This document shows positions 58,828 to 64,000 of a stretch of DNA of 64,000 nucleotides, piece by piece. How positions within the stretch are numbered: the first letter of the stretch is position 1; each line of letters opens with the position of its first letter. Source of the stretch: Paenibacillus sp. BIC5C1 (lineage in GTDB: Bacteria; Bacillota; Bacilli; Paenibacillales; Paenibacillaceae); NCBI RefSeq assembly GCF_032399705.1, contig NZ_CP135922.1:1736001-1800000 (forward strand), read 5' to 3'. Below the pieces are notes generated by a model, which saw nothing but the letters and a program-made list of their open reading frames with translations, was not told the origin of the DNA and did not search any database. The translations under genes and the position numbers were made by a program.

Positions 58828-60359
58828 GCGAGATGAAAAGACAACACCCGTTAGCCATGCTCTGGAGTTTGTGGAAACTGGTGAAAAATTCTTTTGCATT
58901 TATCGTTTTTTTATTTATTCTCCGTCATGGCTCGGTGTCCACATGGATTATGTATGGCAGAATCGTCTTTTATGTAGCTATCGCGCTTAGTGTGATAAGC
59001 ATTATCTGGAGTTGGTTTACACTACGTTATACCGCAGATGATAAGGCTTTTCAGATCTACAGTGGGGTGTTCAATCGGACAAGAAGAACAATACCCTATA
59101 CCAAAATTCAGAACGTAAACCGGCATACGTCGCTGTTTCATCGTTTGTTCCGAGTCACATCCATTCGTTTTGAGACGGGCATCAAGGGAGACGATGCTAC
59201 TTTTCAGCTGCAAGTCGTTTCACTTTCGGAATCGGATCGGCTTGAAAAGGTTGTAGCAGGGTATATGTCTGAAACGAATGTCGCCAGTGAAGCTGTAGAA
59301 CCAAATGAAGAACCAGTGACGCGACCTGAACACGTAACACTGGAAGAAGATATCCCTTCGACTGTAAAAGAAGAGCTTGAACGGAATGTCCATTATAGGT
59401 CCACCCGAAAAGATATATTCAAAGCTTCATTTACCTCGCTCAGCTTTCTGGTACTTATTCCGATTCTGGGATCGCTCTATTCGTCGGTGAAGGATTTCTT
59501 TCCCGATGAAAAAGTGACGGAAAGCATCCTTTTAACATGGCTGGATACCTGGTGGATTACCGCATTGATCATCACAGGACTTATTGCTGTTTCCATTATG
59601 CTAGGTATTGTCAGAACCTTTGTGAAGTATGGCGATTTCCAAATCTCTTCTGATCGCAAACGGATCTACATTACGAAGGGCATGTTGGAACAGACCGCAT
59701 TTTCAATCCTGAAAGAACGAGTACAGGCGGTGAAAATCACACAGTCTCCAATGAAAAGACTGCTAGGATTGGCAGAAGTGGAACTGACGACAGCGGGTGG
59801 TGTGGGAGAATCCGAACAGGAAGTTAACTCGCTCTATCCTTTTCTGCCTGTGAAGCAAGCTTACGATATGATCTCGGAGATTTTGCCATCCTATCAGGTT
59901 ACGCAGGAGATGCAGAAGCTTCCACGCAAATCATTATGGCTGCGCATGCTGACACCAAGCTGGGTGTGGATCATTGCAACAGGGTTACTGATTTATTTCA
60001 AACCAGTGATTCTGGGACAGAGTCAGGCATGGTGGATGATTTCCGCTATTCTGTTACTGTGGATTGGCATATGCAGAATAACTGATTTTTTCCATACACG
60101 ATACGTCCTGAATCAGAACTTTATCCAATTGCGAACGGGTGCATTAACCTCAACACTATACATCTCCAAGCGGGAGAAAGTCATTGAGGTACAGATCACC
60201 CGGAATCTGCTGCAACGCTGGTTTGGAATTGCTTCAATTCAAACCGTGAATCGTGCCAAACCTGTTCTGCATCATACGCTAAATGATATTCCGCTTGAAG
60301 CCGTGGAGGCATTTCAGTTGTGGTATATGGAGCGGAGCCAGAACGTCCAGACCCGATAA
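58824..60359 (+). CDS. ydbT: Multi-PH-domain membrane protein YdbT
   Basis: A 511-residue membrane protein with about six transmembrane helices in three pairs (near 25-70, 190-260, 375-420), each followed by a bPH_2 domain: FQIYSGVFNRTRRTIPYTKI, YITKGMLEQTAFSILKERV and IQLRTGALTSTLYISKREKV. Threefold repetition of a helix pair plus PH module is the YdbT pattern. ATGA overlap with ydbS shows co-translation. Likely function is envelope stress or antimicrobial tolerance, inferred from Bacillus. Confidence 0.85.
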   Translation: MSEMKRQHPLAMLWSLWKLVKNSFAFIVFLFILRHGSVSTWIMYGRIVFYVAIALSVISIIWSWFTLRYTADDKAFQIYSGVFNRTRRTIPYTKIQNVNRHTSLFHRLFRVTSIRFETGIKGDDATFQLQVVSLSESDRLEKVVAGYMSETNVASEAVEPNEEPVTRPEHVTLEEDIPSTVKEELERNVHYRSTRKDIFKASFTSLSFLVLIPILGSLYSSVKDFFPDEKVTESILLTWLDTWWITALIITGLIAVSIMLGIVRTFVKYGDFQISSDRKRIYITKGMLEQTAFSILKERVQAVKITQSPMKRLLGLAEVELTTAGGVGESEQEVNSLYPFLPVKQAYDMISEILPSYQVTQEMQKLPRKSLWLRMLTPSWVWIIATGLLIYFKPVILGQSQAWWMISAILLLWIGICRITDFFHTRYVLNQNFIQLRTGALTSTLYISKREKVIEVQITRNLLQRWFGIASIQTVNRAKPVLHHTLNDIPLEAVEAFQLWYMERSQNVQTR

Positions 60360-60362
60360 TGT

Positions 60363-60410
60363 AAAGGCAAGTGCAGGAAGACTACTAAGTTTACTGTGCA
60401 CTTGCCTTTA
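60363..60410 (+). terminator. Rho-independent terminator
   Basis: AAAGGCAAGTGCA (60363-60375) pairs perfectly with TGCACTTGCCTTT (60397-60409), 3 bp after the ydbT stop. Confidence 0.88.
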
Positions 60411-60448
60411 ATATTGAAGGTGGATTTCTAATAGCTTGGAGGTATCTG

Positions 60449-60811
60449 ATGAAAAAGAAGAAAAAATACGTGCTGCCAGCGGTTCTGATCATTACGGTTA
60501 TGTTAGTATTGACCCCAATAATATATGTGCAAGTAAATAAGCTGATCTATGCACATAGAGTTACCGAGTACTTAATAGAGGAAAAGAAATATACTCAAGA
60601 GGAAATTGAATCAGTGGAAGGCATATGGAATGTTAAGCTCCCGCCTTTCTCTGCTGAGGTTACATTTAAAGATGAACCAGATGTAGAATATATATATTTT
60701 GCACATAACGAAGTTCTTCAATTTGCTCATCGTATATCCGAAGAAGCACAAAGGAGAGGCAAAACCAAATCGGATCTGAAACATGTTGAACCAACGAATG
60801 ACCGTGAGTAG
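60449..60811 (+). CDS. DUF3139-like membrane-anchored protein
   Basis: A 120-residue protein: a very basic start (MKKKKKY), one transmembrane helix (about residues 8-28), then a small extracytoplasmic domain with YLIEEKKYTQEEIESVEG and AEVTFKDEPDVEYIYFAHN, the pattern that I know as DUF3139. Function unknown. The start follows GGAGGTA. The HAD gene starts 12 bp after its stop. Confidence 0.78.
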   Translation: MKKKKKYVLPAVLIITVMLVLTPIIYVQVNKLIYAHRVTEYLIEEKKYTQEEIESVEGIWNVKLPPFSAEVTFKDEPDVEYIYFAHNEVLQFAHRISEEAQRRGKTKSDLKHVEPTNDRE

Positions 60812-60822
60812 GAGGTGTTCCA

Positions 60823-61602
60823 TTGATTAAAATCGTATTTATGGACGTGGACGGTACGTTACTCAGTGAGAAGGATCGAAGTCTCTCCCCAAGTACAGAG
60901 GATTCCATTCGAAAATTGGTTCGTAGGGGCATACAGGTCGTCCTGGTCACTGGCAGACCGTACAATTTATGCGGAGATTTCAGGAAACTCGGGATTGATA
61001 CCCTGATTTCGGCTAACGGGGCATTGATCAAGAGCGGTGAAGAAGTGATACATAAATCGGTGCTTTCAGCACGAATGGTTAGAGAATTCAGTGAATATGC
61101 CGAGATGAACGGCAGCAGTATTTCTTATTTTACAGAGTCATTCGAGATGAATGGGTTATGTACAACGGATGTGCGTGTCACCGATGCATTGAGAGATACG
61201 CTCGGTCTGATGGAGTACCCCCTGAGAATCAGTTCTTTGGAACAGGAAGTGTATTGCATTTGTTTATATGCCGATCAAGCCGAAGCGGAGAAATTCCAAT
61301 CCAGATTCCCTGCATTAAAATTCGTCAGGTTTCATCCTTACGTGTCTAACGTACTGGAAGAGAGCGAAGTATCCAAATCGATAGCGGCAGGAAAAGTGCT
61401 CGCCCACCTGAATATATCGAAAGAGGAAGCAATGGCTTTTGGCGATGGTGAAAATGATATTGATTTGCTAGAGTACGTGGGTCTTGGCATAGCGATGGGA
61501 AACGGAGGAGCGCGCGTCAAACAAAGTGCCGACTATGTCACGCTGCGAGCAAGTGAGGATGGCATTACACATGCGTTGAGGAAGTTTAAAATCATAGAAT
61601 AA
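60823..61602 (+). CDS. Cof-type HAD hydrolase
   Basis: A 259-residue HAD IIB phosphatase. MDVDGTLLS is the nucleophile motif, VLVTGRPYN motif II, a Lys follows in the SKSIAAGKVL region, and FGDGENDIDLLEYVGLGIAM is motif IV with the sugar-phosphatase-type cap between. It probably dephosphorylates a sugar phosphate or flavin precursor. The start is TTG behind GGAGGTG. Confidence 0.87.
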   Translation: MIKIVFMDVDGTLLSEKDRSLSPSTEDSIRKLVRRGIQVVLVTGRPYNLCGDFRKLGIDTLISANGALIKSGEEVIHKSVLSARMVREFSEYAEMNGSSISYFTESFEMNGLCTTDVRVTDALRDTLGLMEYPLRISSLEQEVYCICLYADQAEAEKFQSRFPALKFVRFHPYVSNVLEESEVSKSIAAGKVLAHLNISKEEAMAFGDGENDIDLLEYVGLGIAMGNGGARVKQSADYVTLRASEDGITHALRKFKIIE

Positions 61603-61705
61603 GCGAATTTTGGAGTAATAAGGATATCCTAATTATGGGTTTTCATGTAGAATGATGGAGGATGAATTAAGCCCTAAAGCATAGGGTGTGATCGAAGGGT
61701 GACTT

Positions 61706-61876
61706 ATGAAAAAGGTTGTCATTGTAATCTTGTCTCTTGTCGTACTTATTGGAGTATCTTCTTCAGCTTATGCCCATCCAGGCAGACTGGACAAAAATGG
61801 CGGACATAATTGTTCCGCGAAATCCAAACAAAAGGGCCTATGCACAGGCTACCATTATCACAAAAAGAAGAAATGA
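61706..61876 (+). CDS. Small secreted YHYH-motif protein
   Basis: A 56-residue precursor with a clear signal peptide (KKVVIVILSLVVLIGVSS, cleavage probable after AYA) and a mature part of about 32 residues: HPGRLDKNGGHNCS, GLCTGYHYHKKKK. The HPGR..GGH..C..C..YHYH pattern is that of YHYH-domain secreted proteins, which may bind metal through His and Cys. It is below common length limits. The start follows CGAAGGG. Confidence 0.78.
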   Translation: MKKVVIVILSLVVLIGVSSSAYAHPGRLDKNGGHNCSAKSKQKGLCTGYHYHKKKK

Positions 61877-61894
61877 AAATGAGTTTTACAAGGT

Positions 61895-61928
61895 AAACCC
61901 AGCCCTGGTCTAATCTATGGTTGGGTTT
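61895..61928 (+). terminator. Probable terminator of the YHYH gene
   Basis: AAACCCAGCC pairs with GGTTGGGTTT (10 bp, one G-U). The T run after it is poor. Confidence 0.6.
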
Positions 61929-62042
61929 GCATGTTTATAATTCATGGTAGTCGCAGCTAACAAGAGCAGGCCGAAACCAATCGGAAGCTGGAGTAACTAT
62001 TGAGGAAATAACGTTATACAGACAGATGGGAGGAGCATGACA

Positions 62043-62705
62043 ATGGATCATATTAAAGCGATTATTTTTGATCTGGACAATACGATTCTCAACAGAACAA
62101 GTACCTTTGAAAGCTTCAGCCAGAGCTTGATCAACACTTATTTTGCCCATCTTCAGACTACGGATGATATTCTTAAACGAATTATTGAGCTGGATGAGGA
62201 CGGTTACAAGGACAAAGGCGTGTTATTCAATGAGCTGCTCCATGAATTACCTTGGGCTGAGAATCCGCCTCACGCCGAGCTTATGGAGTTCTATGGCAGA
62301 GAGTATGTGAAAAGCGCTGTTCTGATGGAGCAGGCGAGAGAAGTGGTTCAGCATCTAAGGGGAAAATATAAAACAGGTTTAATCACCAATGGTAAAACCG
62401 AGATTCAGTACGGCAAAATCGATCAACTTGGCATTCGGGATGATTTTGACCATATTATCGTTTCGGAAGAGGCTGGGGTCAAAAAGCCCGATCCTCGTAT
62501 TTTTCAATTGGCATTGGAGCATTTCAACCTCTCTCCCGAGCAGTGTATCTACATTGGAGATCATCCCGTCAATGATGTTGAAGGAGCGGCAAAAGTAGGC
62601 ATGAGCACGATCTGGATGAAGGTCAATCAGCCTTGGCAGGACAGCATTACAACCAAACCATTGCATGCTATTGAGCATCTTGGTGAATTAAAAGGCCTAT
62701 TCTAG
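62043..62705 (+). CDS. HAD family hydrolase (YjjG/PhnX-like)
   Basis: A 220-residue HAD IA phosphatase. IIFDLDNTILNR is motif I, GLITNGK motif II, GVKKPDPRIF motif III with Lys, and YIGDHPVNDVEGA motif IV. Likely a nucleotide or pyrimidine phosphatase. ATG 62043 is preferred because GGGAGGAG lies 7 nt upstream; another ATG six bases earlier sits too close to that site. Confidence 0.87.
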   Translation: MDHIKAIIFDLDNTILNRTSTFESFSQSLINTYFAHLQTTDDILKRIIELDEDGYKDKGVLFNELLHELPWAENPPHAELMEFYGREYVKSAVLMEQAREVVQHLRGKYKTGLITNGKTEIQYGKIDQLGIRDDFDHIIVSEEAGVKKPDPRIFQLALEHFNLSPEQCIYIGDHPVNDVEGAAKVGMSTIWMKVNQPWQDSITTKPLHAIEHLGELKGLF

Positions 62706-62771
62706 ATAAATATCGTCAGATTAGATTAAAACAACACAATATTACATAACAGAACAGTGAGGTAGGTGCAC

Positions 62772-63290
62772 ATGGAGATCAGACAAATGGCTACGGCATT
62801 TTTGAGTAATGGAAACGACATGTTGATGATGAAGAAGGCAGGCAGCAGGATGTTTGATTTTGAGTTCTGGGGTGGTATTGGCGGGCATCTGGAGCATGGC
62901 GAACTTAACTCACCAATGACTGCCAGCTATCGGGAGATTGAAGAAGAGACGGGGTTCAAGCCAGAAGACGTGAATCATTTTCGGCTTCGATATATATTGC
63001 TAGAGCTTAATGGTGGTGAAGTGCGGCAGCAGTTTGTATATTTTGGTGAGACGACACATCGAGCCTTTATTCCATCAGATGAAGGGGAGTTGTTCTGGAT
63101 ACCCAAGGATGAGCTGCTGGATTTACATACATCCATTCTGATCGAAGCTGCAATGCGGCACTTTTTGCAGAATCAGGAGACCGACGAGATATGGATTGGT
63201 AATGTCCTAAATGGGGAAGGGGCAGCGGCTAGACCGAGGGTAGAATGGAGTATTATGCAAGACACGATATCTTTTGAACCCGTTGTGTAA
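62772..63290 (+). CDS. NUDIX hydrolase with a lengthened NUDIX box
   Basis: A 172-residue NUDIX protein. The box reads GHLEHGE, then nine residues (LNSPMTASY) instead of seven, then REIEEETGF, so the loop is two residues longer than the canonical pattern; the catalytic Glu cluster is intact. A similar spacing occurs in some MutT-like families. ATG 62772 is chosen; a GTG six bases earlier is in frame. Substrate unknown. Confidence 0.83.
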   Translation: MEIRQMATAFLSNGNDMLMMKKAGSRMFDFEFWGGIGGHLEHGELNSPMTASYREIEEETGFKPEDVNHFRLRYILLELNGGEVRQQFVYFGETTHRAFIPSDEGELFWIPKDELLDLHTSILIEAAMRHFLQNQETDEIWIGNVLNGEGAAARPRVEWSIMQDTISFEPVV

Positions 63291-63369
63291 TGTTGGACGT
63301 CTTGACCGGGATTGGGCATATCTCTGATCGGAAAAGCCATACGTTTAACCGTCTGTAGACGGCGTTATA

Positions 63370-63403
63370 AAGAGCGAGGATATTAGCCATCCCCGCTCTT
63401 TTC
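63370..63403 (+). terminator. Rho-independent terminator
   Basis: AAGAGCGAGGAT (63370-63381) pairs with ATCCCCGCTCTT (63389-63400) with one mismatch, followed by TTC. Confidence 0.82.
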
Positions 63404-63432
63404 ATGATGTAATGATGGGAAGGAGAAAGATA

Positions 63433-64000
63433 ATGAAATCCAACTTGCAACATAACAGATGGTTCAAAGGATGTCTTCTGCTGGTGCCAACAGTTCTATT
63501 GTTATATTTGCTGGTTCAGTTATTTCCTTATACAAGTTTAATGAGATTAATCATGTTTCCCCTGATTATGGCGATCAATGCAGGCATTATCTTCTTTGCA
63601 GCACAAAAAACAGAAAAGAAAGTATCCAGCCCACAAAAGGGGACATCACGAAATGCATTAATCATTGTCCTAACCCTGCTGGTTACCATCGTACTCTACC
63701 CTCAGGCATCCGATCGACACATTGTCGTTCAAATCAAAGATGGAATTCATGCTGTTAGGCATTATGAAGACATCACAACACAGGATCTCAAGCTTTATAA
63801 AGATCAAAGTGGCAAAATTATTGGGGACTCCAACGAGCGATATGTTGTGGCGCTGTATAAATTTCGACAAGATATTCCGATGGACGGTTCATTCCACATT
63901 TACGAGCGAGCAGGAAACCGGACCTTCGATCCGGTGATTAACAACGTGGAACAGATCCCTGAGAAATTGATGGGTTTTCACAAGCTGATCTGGTGGGTCT
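63433..64000 (+). CDS. Membrane protein of unknown function, cut by window end
   Basis: An open frame of at least 189 codons that leaves the window. ATG 63433 follows GGAAGGAGA. Three transmembrane helices are visible (about residues 12-32, 38-57 and 74-92), then an extracytoplasmic strand-rich part (HIVVQIKDGIHAV, RYVVALYKFRQ). I do not recognise the family; the 3' end is unseen. Confidence 0.75.
   Translation, partial: MKSNLQHNRWFKGCLLLVPTVLLLYLLVQLFPYTSLMRLIMFPLIMAINAGIIFFAAQKTEKKVSSPQKGTSRNALIIVLTLLVTIVLYPQASDRHIVVQIKDGIHAVRHYEDITTQDLKLYKDQSGKIIGDSNERYVVALYKFRQDIPMDGSFHIYERAGNRTFDPVINNVEQIPEKLMGFHKLIWWV

Noticed and set aside
889..63290. CRISPR array, tRNA or rRNA genes, insertion sequence
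   Set aside because: I saw no regularly spaced repeats, no tRNA-like cloverleaf with CCA-end context, and no transposase-like ORF.

Overview
The window looks like a piece of a Paenibacillus (Bacillales) chromosome. The signs are strong AGGAGG-type ribosome binding sites with frequent TTG and GTG starts, moderate GC, a two-permease sugar ABC transporter with a YesM/YesN-type two-component system, a glcT-type PTS locus, and many short accessory genes of kinds typical of large Paenibacillus genomes. I see no rRNA, tRNA, CRISPR array, prophage or complete insertion sequence.

Layout. 0.1-7.8 kb: a divergent carbohydrate uptake locus, with the solute-binding lipoprotein, response regulator and sensor kinase on the minus strand and two permeases on the plus strand. 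8.1-9.4 kb: a flavodoxin-fold NAD(P)H oxidoreductase diverging from an HxlR regulator, with an inverted repeat between them. 9.6-14.7 kb: small proteins of mostly unknown function, including a frameshifted NUDIX gene. 14.9-20.1 kb: a CDF zinc exporter with a CzrA/SmtB-like palindrome, then a heme sensing and efflux locus (hssR-hssS-hrtB-hrtA) with a candidate HssR direct repeat. 20.2-30.1 kb: NUDIX, GNAT, kinase and phosphatase genes, pdxH and a radical SAM protein. 30.3-32.3 kb: a phosphodiester glycosidase-domain protein and a GT2-GtrA fusion. 32.4-35.5 kb: a PTS operon (glcT, EIIA, EIICB) on the minus strand with a RAT/terminator switch in its leader. 35.8-63.3 kb: a long, almost wholly plus-strand array of small enzymes and small membrane proteins, including a LytTR-DUF3021 pair, a block of antibiotic-resistance-like enzymes (nucleotidyltransferase, blasticidin-S deaminase homologue, ZmaR-like acetyltransferase) at 50.7-54.0 kb, and a ydbS-ydbT pair. 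The last gene runs off the window.

The most unusual signal is a family of structured intergenic elements. One copy (plus strand, about 57.47-57.59 kb) folds into a three-helix junction. A second (minus strand, about 3.61-3.73 kb, between the sensor kinase and its regulator) keeps the same architecture and junction sequences, while its long helices have different sequence but still pair. A third, partial copy (minus strand, 3.86-3.90 kb) matches the 5' half of the first at 32 of 36 positions. Other findings are a possible translational attenuator (leader peptide plus alternative hairpins) ahead of a GNAT gene at 27.1 kb, 21-bp-spaced direct repeats upstream of the LytTR gene, and several small genes below usual annotation cut-offs.
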